64,000 nt of DNA from Terriglobia bacterium. Its GTDB lineage: Bacteria; Acidobacteriota; Terriglobia; UBA7540. The notes beneath the pieces were generated by a model. That model made no database searches and had not been told where the DNA came from. It worked only from the letters and a program-made list of their open reading frames with translations. The stretch is taken from the NCBI GenBank assembly GCA_030038235.1, contig JASHPE010000104.1, positions 1-64,000 of the forward strand. The letters run 5' to 3'. A program made the position numbers and the translations under genes. Numbering within the stretch: the stretch's first letter is position 1; every line of letters starts with the position of its first letter. This document shows, piece after piece, positions 34,312 through 43,264 of this stretch.

Positions 34312-35556
34312 ATGAAACGAAAAGTTCTAATCATTGTGGAAAACCAGTCGGTTCCGCCCGATCCCCGGGTCCTCAAGGAGGCTCGTTCGCTTCACGCGAA
34401 AGGATACGAGGTGACCGTGCTGTGCCCTCGACGCGAGGGATACCCCCAAAGGCATCAACTGCTCGATGGAATTCATATCTATCGACATCCTATGCCGAAA
34501 GAGGGACGCACGCCTGTGGGATATCTCTGGGAGTACGGCTGCGCCTTCTTTTGGGAGTTCCTGTATACATGGTGGATTTTCCTGCGGCATGGGTTTGATG
34601 TCATTCAGGGCTGCAATCCGCCCGACAATATCTTCTTGATTTCGTTGCCGTTCAAATTGCTGGGCATTAAGTACATTTTCGATCATCATGACGCCAGCCC
34701 AGAGCTATATCTGTCGAAGTCCGGAGGGACCGACTCGATCTACAAGCTGCTACTGTGGCTGGAAAAGATGACCTATCGCTTTAGCGACGTTGTCATGGCC
34801 ACGAACAATAGCTATCGCAACCTGGCTATAAAGAGGGGGCGTGTCGCGTCGGAGAACGTGTTTGTCGTGCGGAACGGACCCGACGCGCAAACGTTCAGGG
34901 CGGTGCCGCCGAAGGCCGCGCTGAAGCACGGAACGCGCTACCTGGTCGGGTATGTCGGATGCATGAATGTGCAGGACGGATTGGATATTTTGGTCGACGT
35001 GGCGGAGTACATAAAGAGCTTGGGGAGATCTGACATCCGCTTTATGTGCGTCGGCCGCGGTCCTGACCTGCCGGCGCTGAGGAAGAGGGTCGAGGAAAAC
35101 GGGCTGGGGGATACGATTACCTTCACTGGATTCGTTCCGGACGAGGAGTTGCAGGTGATTCTTTCGACTGCAGAGGTATGTGTGAATCCCGACAGACCGT
35201 GCGAGATGAACGGCATTTCGACGATGATCAAAATCATGGAGTATATGGCCCTTGGTAAGCCTATTGTCCAGTTTGAGTCGAATGAGGGCAGGTTCAGCGC
35301 GCAGGAGGCGTCTTTGTATGCCGACCCAACAGATCCGGTGAAGGATTTCGCCAATAAGATTCTATGGCTACTAGATCGGCCTGACGAACGAATAAAAATG
35401 GGCAAATTCGGCAGACGTAGGATCGAAAATGAGCTCGCCTGGGAGTATTCCGTCGAGAATCTGCTTGCGGCCTATCAGATGGCTTTTAGCAAACGTGGCG
35501 CGCCTTTGAGGTATTCCGAGGAGAGGCTTGCACAGGAAGAGAGTGAGGAACAATGA
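34312..35556 (+). CDS. Glycosyltransferase family 4 protein
   Basis: A 414-residue GT-B enzyme. The N-terminal domain shows PPDPRVLKEARSLHAKGYEV and the C-terminal donor-binding domain has VGYVGCMNVQDGLDILVDVA, ITFTGFVPDEEL and the EMNGISTMIKIMEYMALGKP loop, in which the EX7E glutamates lie. It transfers a nucleotide-activated sugar to the growing lipid-linked oligosaccharide. ATG 34312 was chosen because the upstream extension overlaps the previous gene out of frame. The next gene starts one base after its stop. Confidence 0.92.
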   Translation: MKRKVLIIVENQSVPPDPRVLKEARSLHAKGYEVTVLCPRREGYPQRHQLLDGIHIYRHPMPKEGRTPVGYLWEYGCAFFWEFLYTWWIFLRHGFDVIQGCNPPDNIFLISLPFKLLGIKYIFDHHDASPELYLSKSGGTDSIYKLLLWLEKMTYRFSDVVMATNNSYRNLAIKRGRVASENVFVVRNGPDAQTFRAVPPKAALKHGTRYLVGYVGCMNVQDGLDILVDVAEYIKSLGRSDIRFMCVGRGPDLPALRKRVEENGLGDTITFTGFVPDEELQVILSTAEVCVNPDRPCEMNGISTMIKIMEYMALGKPIVQFESNEGRFSAQEASLYADPTDPVKDFANKILWLLDRPDERIKMGKFGRRRIENELAWEYSVENLLAAYQMAFSKRGAPLRYSEERLAQEESEEQ

Positions 35557-35557
35557 C

Positions 35558-36562
35558 ATGGATCAACGTGGCGCTCACCAGCCTTACGTCTTGATCACCC
35601 CGGCTCGCAATGAGGAGGCATTCATTGAGGACACAATCGAGTCGATGATCCGTCAGACTCTGCTGCCGCTGAAGTGGGTGATTGTGGAAGACGGATCGAC
35701 GGACAGAACAGCCGAAGTCGTGAGCCGCTATCTTGCGCAACATCACTGGATGGAAATGATCCAGATGCCGCAGCGCCGAGACCGCAGCTTTGCAGCCAAG
35801 GTGCAGGCTTTCAACGCCGGCTATGAAAGAGTCGAGGGCCTCCCATTCGAAGTCATCGGTAACTTGGATGCCGACATTTCCTTTGAAGAGGACCATTTCG
35901 AGTTTCTAATGAGGAGGTTTGCAGAGGATCCTGATCTCGGTGTAGCCGGAACGGTCTTCAAGGAGAACGGATACAGCTCGGAGCGGCAAAGCTTCGAGGG
36001 CTTCCACCATGTCGCTGGCGGCTGCCAGCTGTTTCGAAGGCAATGCTGGGGGGCAATCGGCGGCTACCTCCCGCACCGTGCCGGAGGGATCGACTGGATA
36101 GCGGTGACCACCGCGCGAATGATGGGATGGAAGACGCGATCGTTTCGGGAGAAGTCGTTCTTCCATCACCGGCGCCTCGGAACTGCGGAGCGCAGCGTTC
36201 TGTCCTCTTTGTTCTCGTACGGTGAGAAGGACTACTACCTCGGGGGTCATCCGCTATGGCAGCTTTTCCGGGTCGCCTACCGCACCAGCAAGCGACCTTA
36301 CTTACTGGGCGGTTTAGCGTTGTGTGCGGGCTATGGCTGGGCGCTCTTGCGCCGAACGCCGCGGCCGGTTTCTCGCGAGCTCATGGCCTTCCACCGCAAA
36401 GAGCAGATGGAAAGGCTCAAGACGATCCTGAGATCGCTCGTGACGTTCAAAAGGATCGACAGCTTCGGCGCTTTGCCTGAACAAGTTCGCCTTGTACCGA
36501 GTCCAACGGCCCCGTTGCGCCACCCGCAGGGGCACGAGCCTCAGCGGTCGGTGGAATCGTAG
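35558..36562 (+). CDS. Glycosyltransferase family 2 protein
   Basis: A 334-residue GT-A enzyme. The nucleotide-sugar-binding strand is YVLITPARNEEAFIEDTIES, followed by VIVEDGSTDRTAEV and the DxD-type NLDADISFEEDHF; the acceptor region includes GGCQLFRRQCWGAIGGY. A hydrophobic segment near residue 250 (PYLLGGLALCAGYGWALL) may attach it to the membrane. It is coupled to the GT4 gene upstream (one-base gap). Sugar specificity is unknown. Confidence 0.92.
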   Translation: MDQRGAHQPYVLITPARNEEAFIEDTIESMIRQTLLPLKWVIVEDGSTDRTAEVVSRYLAQHHWMEMIQMPQRRDRSFAAKVQAFNAGYERVEGLPFEVIGNLDADISFEEDHFEFLMRRFAEDPDLGVAGTVFKENGYSSERQSFEGFHHVAGGCQLFRRQCWGAIGGYLPHRAGGIDWIAVTTARMMGWKTRSFREKSFFHHRRLGTAERSVLSSLFSYGEKDYYLGGHPLWQLFRVAYRTSKRPYLLGGLALCAGYGWALLRRTPRPVSRELMAFHRKEQMERLKTILRSLVTFKRIDSFGALPEQVRLVPSPTAPLRHPQGHEPQRSVES

Positions 36563-36582
36563 ACGGCACGATACTTTCGCTA

Positions 36583-38472
36583 ATGTGCGGTATCTGCGGA
36601 CAGTATAACCTTGGAAGCCAGGCTCCCGTCCTTCGCCGTGAAATAGAGGCGATGACCAGCACCCTCGCGCATCGCGGCCCTGACGACGAAGGATACTACA
36701 TCGCGGGTCCACTCGGATTCGGCTTTCGCCGGCTTTCGATCATCGACCTTGCTGGCGGCCATCAGCCCATGTTCGATGAGGAAGAGTCCGTCTGCGTGAT
36801 TTTCAATGGCGAAATCTATAATTTCTTCAACTTGCGGAGTGAACTAGCAAGTTACGGCCACGTGTTCCGTACCAAATCGGACACCGAGGTGATCCTCCAC
36901 GGGTACAAGCAGTGGGGCGATGACGTCCTCAACCGTCTAAACGGCATGTTCGGACTGGCGATTTGGGACGCGCGGCGGAGGCGACTGGTTCTAGCCCGGG
37001 ACGCATTCGGGATCAAGCTGGTTTACTACCGGATCGACGGGGAGACTCTATATTTTGGCTCGGAGTTACGTGCGGTTTGTGCAGCAATGCCGGAAGCGCC
37101 TGGCGTGGATCCGATTGCGCTGAATCTTTTCTTACGCTATCGGTTTACCCCCTCCCCTTTCACGATACTGGAGGGAGTCCGCAAACTCGCACCGGGAACC
37201 AAGCTGACAGTTGAAGGCGGTTCCTGCCAGGTGAGCCGATGGTACAACTTCAAGCCAGCTCCGTTTTCGCCTGTAAAGTCATTGGGCGAAGCCGGGGAGG
37301 AGTTGCTGGCCCTTTACAAGCGGGCCGTACGCCGCCAGCTCATCAGCGACGTACCGGTCGGCTTGCTTTTGAGTGGTGGTGTCGATTCTGGCCTGCTGCT
37401 TGCCTTCATGAATCTCAGCGGGTCTGCCTGGCCCACGTATACCGTGGGGTACGGCTCAATGTTTGCCGACGACGAATTGACAGACGCTTCTGAAACTGCC
37501 CGCATTCTAGGATCGAAGCATACGCCCGTTACGATTACGAGATCGATTTTCGAAGAGGCTCTCCCCAAAATCGTGGCGTCCCTCGAAGAACCAATCGCCG
37601 CTTCCTCGATTGTGCCGATGTATTTTGTCTGTGAGCGGGCCCGCCAGGACGTCAAGGTCGCGCTGGTCGGACAGGGTCCGGACGAATTATTTGGCGGGTA
37701 TCGCCGTCATCTTGGGGTCCGCTACGGGGCACTCTGGGCTCAATTGCCGGGTTGGATGCGCGCTCCACTCTCTTCGGCCGTGGCCGCCCTCCCGAGAAGC
37801 GAAATGCTGAAGCGAGGAATTCACTCGCTCGCGACTCCAGATCGGCTGCGCCGGTATCAGCAGGTTCTCTCCCTCTTGCCGGGAGGCGAAGTCAACGCAC
37901 TGTTCCAGGAAGGGCTGCTGGATGCCGATTCGGGCGACAGCATATTGGAATGCTGGGCGGATATGGCTGGTCTCATGGGTGCCACGGACGAGCTAGGCGG
38001 CCTCCAGTTTTTGGAAGTGCGGTCCACGCTGCCGGACGAACTCCTGATGTATGCCGACAAGCTTTCGATGGCTCATAGTCTCGAGCTCCGTGTCCCGTTC
38101 TTGGATAAAGAGATTGTGGAGTACGTCGAGCGGCTACCTGCCAGCTTCAAAGTGAGGATGGGGACCCGAAAGTGGCTACATCGCCAGGTGTGCCGCACCT
38201 ATCTTCCGGGTTCGTTCCTGAAGCGGCCGAAGCGCGGATTCGCCGGCAATGTCGTGGATGACTGGTTTCGCGGCACCATCGATAGCAGAATGAGGGAGGC
38301 GCTTCTTGACAGTAGCTCCAGAATCTATCAATATCTTCGTCCCGCGGCGGTGCGCGACTTGTTCGACCAGCACGCGTCTGGCCGGCTGGACAATCACAAA
38401 ATCCTGTTTAGCCTGGTCGTGTTTGAAGAATGGCTGCGGTCCCAGGAAACCCCGGTAGCGCTCCCGAACTGA
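36583..38472 (+). CDS. asnB: Asparagine synthase (glutamine-hydrolysing) family protein
   Basis: A complete 629-residue enzyme. The catalytic cysteine is at position 2 (MCGICGQYN), with LAHRGPDDEGYY and IFNGEIYNF of the glutaminase domain; the synthetase domain has GLLLSGGVDSGLLLAF and the C-terminal VPFLDKEIVEY. In a polysaccharide locus such proteins probably transfer an amide nitrogen to a sugar carboxylate rather than make asparagine, as known for some O-antigen genes; this is inference. It lies 20 bases after the GT2 gene and 9 bases before the next gene, so it is in the same operon. Confidence 0.92.
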   Translation: MCGICGQYNLGSQAPVLRREIEAMTSTLAHRGPDDEGYYIAGPLGFGFRRLSIIDLAGGHQPMFDEEESVCVIFNGEIYNFFNLRSELASYGHVFRTKSDTEVILHGYKQWGDDVLNRLNGMFGLAIWDARRRRLVLARDAFGIKLVYYRIDGETLYFGSELRAVCAAMPEAPGVDPIALNLFLRYRFTPSPFTILEGVRKLAPGTKLTVEGGSCQVSRWYNFKPAPFSPVKSLGEAGEELLALYKRAVRRQLISDVPVGLLLSGGVDSGLLLAFMNLSGSAWPTYTVGYGSMFADDELTDASETARILGSKHTPVTITRSIFEEALPKIVASLEEPIAASSIVPMYFVCERARQDVKVALVGQGPDELFGGYRRHLGVRYGALWAQLPGWMRAPLSSAVAALPRSEMLKRGIHSLATPDRLRRYQQVLSLLPGGEVNALFQEGLLDADSGDSILECWADMAGLMGATDELGGLQFLEVRSTLPDELLMYADKLSMAHSLELRVPFLDKEIVEYVERLPASFKVRMGTRKWLHRQVCRTYLPGSFLKRPKRGFAGNVVDDWFRGTIDSRMREALLDSSSRIYQYLRPAAVRDLFDQHASGRLDNHKILFSLVVFEEWLRSQETPVALPN

Positions 38473-38481
38473 AGTCCGCAA

Positions 38482-39540
38482 ATGAATGATCAAGCGTATA
38501 TCGTCTCGCCGGACGACCGGATACTAGTGACAGGAGCCGCCGGTTTCATCGGATCTCGCGTCGTCGCTAATTTAGTGGATCGCGGCCTTCGCAATCTCGT
38601 CTGTTTTACTCGTCCCTCGAGTAAACTGACAGAAATCGAAGACATTGTCAGGCGCCAGCCCCCAGATGCACACATCGAGGTGTTCAAAGGCAATCTCCTT
38701 TCCCGCGCGGATTGCGAGGCTGCATGCAAGGGCGTGGCGGTCATCTTGCACCTGGCCGCCGGGACCGGCGAGAAGTCCTTTCCTGACGCCTTTATGGACT
38801 CGGTCGTCACCACGCGCAACCTGCTCGAGGCCAGCCTGCAGTGCGCGCGGCTACAACGATTTGTCCTGGTCAGCTCGTTCGCGGTGTACACCAACCGCCA
38901 GAAGTCGAAGCGCTTGGACGAATCATGTCCCATCGAGGACCATCCGGAGCTCTCGGTCAATGCTTACTGCTTCGCCAAAGTTCAGCAGGAGCGGATCGTC
39001 ACGGAATATTCGAAGAAATTTGCAATCCCCTACGTCATCGTGAGGCCGGGCAGCGTTTACGGCCCCGGTCATGCTCAGATTACGGGACGGGTGGGCATCA
39101 GCGCCTTTGGCCCCTTCCTGCATCTCGGCGGTTCCAATAAGATACCGTTTACCTACGTCGACAACTGCGCCGAGGCCATCGTCCTGGCCGGCCTGGTCAG
39201 GGGTGCAGATGGGGAGATATTCAATGTGCTGGACGATGACCCCCCATCAAGCCGTCAGTTCCTCAAGTTGTACAAGCAGAACGTGCGAGCTTTCAAATCA
39301 GCCTACGTTCCCCACATGTTCAGCTATACGCTCTGTTATCTGTGGGAGAAGTACTCGCAATGGTCGAAGGGACAGTTGCCGCCGGCCTTCAATCGCCGCC
39401 GCTGGTACGCCGAGTGGAAGCCGACGCGATATAGCAACGAGAAGCTCAAGAACAGGCTGGGCTGGGCGCCAAAAGTGCCTACCAGGGAAGCATTGCGCCT
39501 TTACTTCAAGAGTTGCGCGCAGGATGGGCAGCGTGCTTAG
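38482..39540 (+). CDS. NAD-dependent epimerase/dehydratase (extended SDR)
   Basis: A 352-residue extended short-chain dehydrogenase. The dinucleotide loop ILVTGAAGFIGSRVV and the catalytic Ser and YxxxK (LVSSFAVYT, AYCFAKVQQ) are present. The C-terminal part, KIPFTYVDNCAEAIVLAGL, is typical for nucleotide-sugar epimerases and related reductases. The substrate is not identifiable. Its end overlaps the next gene by 17 bases. Confidence 0.93.
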   Translation: MNDQAYIVSPDDRILVTGAAGFIGSRVVANLVDRGLRNLVCFTRPSSKLTEIEDIVRRQPPDAHIEVFKGNLLSRADCEAACKGVAVILHLAAGTGEKSFPDAFMDSVVTTRNLLEASLQCARLQRFVLVSSFAVYTNRQKSKRLDESCPIEDHPELSVNAYCFAKVQQERIVTEYSKKFAIPYVIVRPGSVYGPGHAQITGRVGISAFGPFLHLGGSNKIPFTYVDNCAEAIVLAGLVRGADGEIFNVLDDDPPSSRQFLKLYKQNVRAFKSAYVPHMFSYTLCYLWEKYSQWSKGQLPPAFNRRRWYAEWKPTRYSNEKLKNRLGWAPKVPTREALRLYFKSCAQDGQRA

Positions 39541-40672
39541 AGTCGCCATTGTCGGATGCGGTAAAATCGCTGACCTCCATGCCACGCATATCCTGCGCGT
39601 CGGGGGCTGTGAGATTGTTGGAGTCTGTGACCGGGAGCCGCTCATGGCCCGGCAACTTCACGACCGCTTCCCGGTCAAAGCCTATTTCGCCGATCTGACC
39701 GAGCTCCTGTGCGAGGCCCGGCCCGACGTTGTTCACATCACCACGCCGCCCGAGGGTCACTTCGAAATCGCCAGGCTTTGCCTCGAATATGGCTGTCACG
39801 TCTATGTTGAGAAGCCCTTTACCATCGATGCCCAGGAAGCGCAGCATCTCGTGAGCAGCGCTGGCCAGCGTGGTCTCAAGCTGACTGTAGGCCACAACTG
39901 CCAATTTACCCACGCGGCGCGACGCCTCAGAGCGCTGGTCGAAGGCGGTTACCTGGGCGGCCCTCCGGTGCACATGGAAAGTTACTTCGGTTACAACCTG
40001 GGTGACCCCGCCTATGCGCGAGCATTGCTCGGGAACAGACAGCATTGGATCCGCAAGCTTCCCGGGAAATTGCTGCAGAACATCATTAGCCACGGAATCG
40101 CCAGGATCGCGGAGTTTCTAACCGGCGATGATGTTCGGGTCATCGCTCACGGCTTTACCAGCCCGCTTCTCAAAGGCATTGGCGAAGAAGAGATCGTGGA
40201 TGAGCTTCGAGTGATCATCTCCGATTCTGAACGGACCACCGCCTATTTCACCTTTTCCTCCGGGATGCGGCCTTCACTCCATGAGTTTCGAATTTACGGC
40301 CCTAAGAACGGCCTTATTCTCGACCAGGACCATGAAACCGTTCTCCAGCTTCGTGGCACAGACTTCAAGAGTTACGCCCGCCACTTCATTACGCCCGTGC
40401 TGCTTGCCAGGCAGCATCTTGGCAACCTGCTTGGGAACCTGAAATTGTTCCTGGCCAACGATTTTCATATGGACGACGGTATGAAGGGTTTTATCGAAGC
40501 CTTCTATCGCTCCATCTGCGAAGACGGTCCTGTGCCCATTCCTTACCGCGAAATCCTGCTCACGGCCAGGATCATGGACGCCATCTTCGATCAGCTCCCA
40601 GATCAGCTCGGGGCCGGCCGCCCGCGAACCGATTTGGCTTTTCAAGCGCGGCCACTTCCGCTAAGCCAGTAG
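39524..40672 (+). CDS. Gfo/Idh/MocA-family oxidoreductase
   Basis: A 382-residue enzyme starting at ATG 39524 (MGSVLRVAIVGCGKIADLH) inside the 3' end of the SDR gene. The NAD-binding GCGKIA loop and the EKP motif in HVYVEKPFTIDAQEAQHL are clear. It probably oxidises or reduces a nucleotide-sugar ring hydroxyl together with the SDR encoded just upstream. It differs strongly from the WbpB-like protein at 29053. An insertion near LLARQHLGNLLGNLKLFLAN lengthens the C-terminal domain. Confidence 0.9.
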   Translation: MGSVLRVAIVGCGKIADLHATHILRVGGCEIVGVCDREPLMARQLHDRFPVKAYFADLTELLCEARPDVVHITTPPEGHFEIARLCLEYGCHVYVEKPFTIDAQEAQHLVSSAGQRGLKLTVGHNCQFTHAARRLRALVEGGYLGGPPVHMESYFGYNLGDPAYARALLGNRQHWIRKLPGKLLQNIISHGIARIAEFLTGDDVRVIAHGFTSPLLKGIGEEEIVDELRVIISDSERTTAYFTFSSGMRPSLHEFRIYGPKNGLILDQDHETVLQLRGTDFKSYARHFITPVLLARQHLGNLLGNLKLFLANDFHMDDGMKGFIEAFYRSICEDGPVPIPYREILLTARIMDAIFDQLPDQLGAGRPRTDLAFQARPLPLSQ

Positions 40673-40699
40673 CCCGCTCAACGCCTTACTGAGACCATT

Positions 40700-40736
40700 C
40701 TGACTTCTGGCTCCTGACTCCTGACTTCTGGCTCCT
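40700..40736 (+). repeat. Short direct repeat
   Basis: The 16-base sequence CTGACTTCTGGCTCCT occurs at 40700-40715 and again at 40721-40736, with CTGACTC-like units between. It sits in the 70-base gap before the O-antigen ligase gene. It may be a slippage-prone spacer; no known function. Confidence 0.7.
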
Positions 40737-40742
40737 TAGCAG

Positions 40743-42182
40743 ATGCCTCCTACTCTAGCCCTGGCCATCTGGCTCGTCCTGCTGGTGACACTCTTTGTCT
40801 ACGACCCCGCCAAGCCTGCAAAGGCCTCGGCGGCGTTGTGGGTGCCCTTGATTAGGTTGTTCTTCCTGGGATCGCGGTCGCCCTCATTGTGGCTCGGACC
40901 TTCCTATGGGAGCGCTGCCCAAGGCTTGGAAGATGGAAGCCCGCTGGACCGCACGATCTACATGCTCCTCACTGTGGCGGCCATCGTTATCCTCGTCTCA
41001 CGCCGGTTCCAGTGGGGCGATTTTTTCGCGCGCAACAAGGCCTTGATCGCGTTGGTGGCGTTCGGCTTGCTCAGCGTTGCCTGGTCGGATTTCCCCTTGC
41101 CAACTTTCAAGAAGTGGTTCCGGGATGCCGGCGTATACATGGTAGTGCTGGTTGTGTTGTCCGACCCTCGGCCGCTCGAAGCGGTGCGTACCGTGCTTCG
41201 CCGCGTGTTCTATCTGTTAGTCCCGCTATCGGTCGTGCTTGTCAAGTATTACCCGTACCTCGGCAAGTCCTATTCCGCTTGGGGTAGTCAGGAATACACG
41301 GGTGTATCGACAAGCAAGAACATGCTGGGCGTCATGTGCCTGGTAAGCGGAATATTTTTCTTCTGGGATACGGTCACGCACTGGCAGGAACGAAAAGACA
41401 AGCGGGCCAGGCGGGTCATCCTTGTCGATATCGCATTCATCGCCATGACCCTGTGGCTGCTGAATCTCTCCCGGAGCGACACCTCCGCCGTCTGCCTGGC
41501 CATCGGGTGCCTGGCGATTGCTGCGGCGCATAGCAAGTTTGGCCGGCGGGGTCGCGGTTGGGTCAAAACGCTGGCCCCGGTGAGCTTCATTGTTTATCTG
41601 ATCCTGACGGTCGGCTTCGGCATGGGCGCGCAGTTGTCCGAGGCAGTCGGCCGGTCCGGCAACATGTCCGACAGAACTCACATCTGGCAGGTTCTTCTGA
41701 GCGTGCCCATTAATCCCTTCCTGGGCACCGGCTATCAGAGCTTCTGGCTTGGCTGGCGCGTCCGGTGGGTGTGGGCGAGACTGGTCGGCGACACTGTGCT
41801 GGAGGCGCATAACGGCTACCTTCAGATCTATCTCGACCTTGGCCTGATCGGCTTATTCCTCCTCTGCACATTCCTGATCGCATCCTATCGCAAGATCTGT
41901 AAACGGCTCAAGCCTCTCACGCCCCTTGGCTCCCTGGGGTTGGGCCTTTGGACTCTCCTGCTCTTCTACAACGTAACCGAGGCATCCTTCGAAGCCGACT
42001 TGCTCCTCGTCACCTTCCTGCTCGCCGCCATTTCCGTGCCTGAACGCGCTGTACACCGGGCGCCCGTTGTGCGTCCCGTCGACGTGGACTTTGCGGGAAT
42101 GCCTGCCGGCATCGAAATCATGGATCAGGGCTGGTCAGGAGCGGCGCAGGCGAAGCGCACAGCGGAGGCGTTGGAACAATGA
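40743..42182 (+). CDS. O-antigen ligase/polymerase family membrane protein (WaaL/Wzy-like)
   Basis: A 479-residue protein with about ten hydrophobic helices and the Wzy_C-type region around [20 protein letters not shown] and [12 protein letters not shown], followed by the conserved [20 protein letters not shown], which carries the histidine used by this superfamily. It acts at the periplasmic face to join lipid-linked oligosaccharide repeats or attach them to an acceptor. Ligase and polymerase cannot be told apart from sequence alone. The stop overlaps the next start by four bases (ATGA). Confidence 0.9.
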   Translation: MPPTLALAIWLVLLVTLFVYDPAKPAKASAALWVPLIRLFFLGSRSPSLWLGPSYGSAAQGLEDGSPLDRTIYMLLTVAAIVILVSRRFQWGDFFARNKALIALVAFGLLSVAWSDFPLPTFKKWFRDAGVYMVVLVVLSDPRPLEAVRTVLRRVFYLLVPLSVVLVKYYPYLGKSYSAWGSQEYTGVSTSKNMLGVMCLVSGIFFFWDTVTHWQERKDKRARRVILVDIAFIAMTLWLLNLSRSDTSAVCLAIGCLAIAAAHSKFGRRGRGWVKTLAPVSFIVYLILTVGFGMGAQLSEAVGRSGNMSDRTHIWQVLLSVPINPFLGTGYQSFWLGWRVRWVWARLVGDTVLEAHNGYLQIYLDLGLIGLFLLCTFLIASYRKICKRLKPLTPLGSLGLGLWTLLLFYNVTEASFEADLLLVTFLLAAISVPERAVHRAPVVRPVDVDFAGMPAGIEIMDQGWSGAAQAKRTAEALEQ

Positions 42183-42964
42183 TCAACGGAAAACGCATTG
42201 CAGTTGTGATGCCTGCATATAACGCCGAAGAGACGTTGGAAAAGACGGTGGCCGAGCTGACCGACGTGGTGGATATTAAGATCCTCGTCGACGATTTTAG
42301 CGTGGATCACACCGCGGAGTTGTCGAAGCGTCTCGGCGTGCGTACCTTCACTCACGACGCCAACTATGGCTACGGCCGCAATCAGCAGACCTGCTATCGC
42401 GAGGCCCTAGCCGCGGGCGCAGACATTGTGGTCATGTTGCATCCTGATTACCAATACACCCCGCTGCTGGTCCCGGCTATGGCGGGAATGGTGGCCAGTG
42501 GAATCTATGACATGGTGCTGGGATCCCGAATTCTGGGAGCGGGAGCGCTGAAGGGTGGAATGCCTCTCTACAAGTATGCGTTTAACCGGCTGCTCACTGC
42601 GTTCCAGAATGTTTTTCTGGGTGTCAAGCTTTCGGAGTACCACACTGGGTTCAGAGCATTCTCGCGCGACTTACTGCAGACGCTTCCGCTGCTCGAGAAT
42701 TCCGACGATTTTGTGTTCGACAACCAGATGATCGCGCAGGCCGTGATGTTCGGCTTCAAAATCGGCGAAATCTCCTGCCCAACCAAGTATTTTGCGGAAG
42801 CTTCCTCAATCAGCTTCCGACGCAGCGTGGAGTATGGGCTGGGAGTTCTGGCCACAACAGCGAGTTTTGCCCTACACAAGGCGGGCGTACGCCAGGTTGC
42901 GCGATTCGCACGTCGCGGAAAGAAGCTAAACTTGCAGTATTCGGAGGCAGGGCAGGCCGGCTAA
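42179..42964 (+). CDS. Glycosyltransferase family 2, polyprenyl-phosphate type
   Basis: A 261-residue enzyme: [36 protein letters not shown], the aspartate motif [16 protein letters not shown], and the later [17 protein letters not shown]. It resembles dolichol/undecaprenyl-phosphate sugar synthases but has no C-terminal membrane helices. It could supply a polyprenyl-linked sugar to the GT39-like transferase two genes downstream (43265). Confidence 0.9.
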   Translation: MINGKRIAVVMPAYNAEETLEKTVAELTDVVDIKILVDDFSVDHTAELSKRLGVRTFTHDANYGYGRNQQTCYREALAAGADIVVMLHPDYQYTPLLVPAMAGMVASGIYDMVLGSRILGAGALKGGMPLYKYAFNRLLTAFQNVFLGVKLSEYHTGFRAFSRDLLQTLPLLENSDDFVFDNQMIAQAVMFGFKIGEISCPTKYFAEASSISFRRSVEYGLGVLATTASFALHKAGVRQVARFARRGKKLNLQYSEAGQAG

Positions 42965-43264
42965 ACTGTCTTCGCCCGCGGCGATGCTCTCATTTATACT
43001 CGGCGATGCAAGTGGATGCTGAACCCCCTGCATGTCCTTCTGAGCGTTCACAGCCGTTCGGCTGCCCATAATTGTCAGTAACTCGGCCCTGAGGCGTCTC
43101 GCTCAAGCAAAAGGACTTACGGGCCGAGTTACTGCAGAGCGCAGCGAAGAATCTCTCATCAATTCCACTGATGGGAAGAACGAGATTCTTCGCTGCGCTC
43201 AGAATGACATGCGAGCGGACTTATGACGCCATGCGTAGCTTGAAAAAGCCTAGCGCATCGACTT
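42965..43264. repeat. Two nested-type palindromes in a 300-base gap
   Basis: Two perfect inverted repeats lie side by side. CAGTAACTCGGCCC (43076-43089) pairs with GGGCCGAGTTACTG (43121-43134). GAGCGCAGCGAAGAATCTC (43137-43155) pairs with GAGATTCTTCGCTGCGCTC (43182-43200), followed by AGAATGACA. Such palindromes look like dispersed repeat units of the REP/MITE kind. They could also end transcription of the upstream operon. There is no gene in the stretch. Confidence 0.75.
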
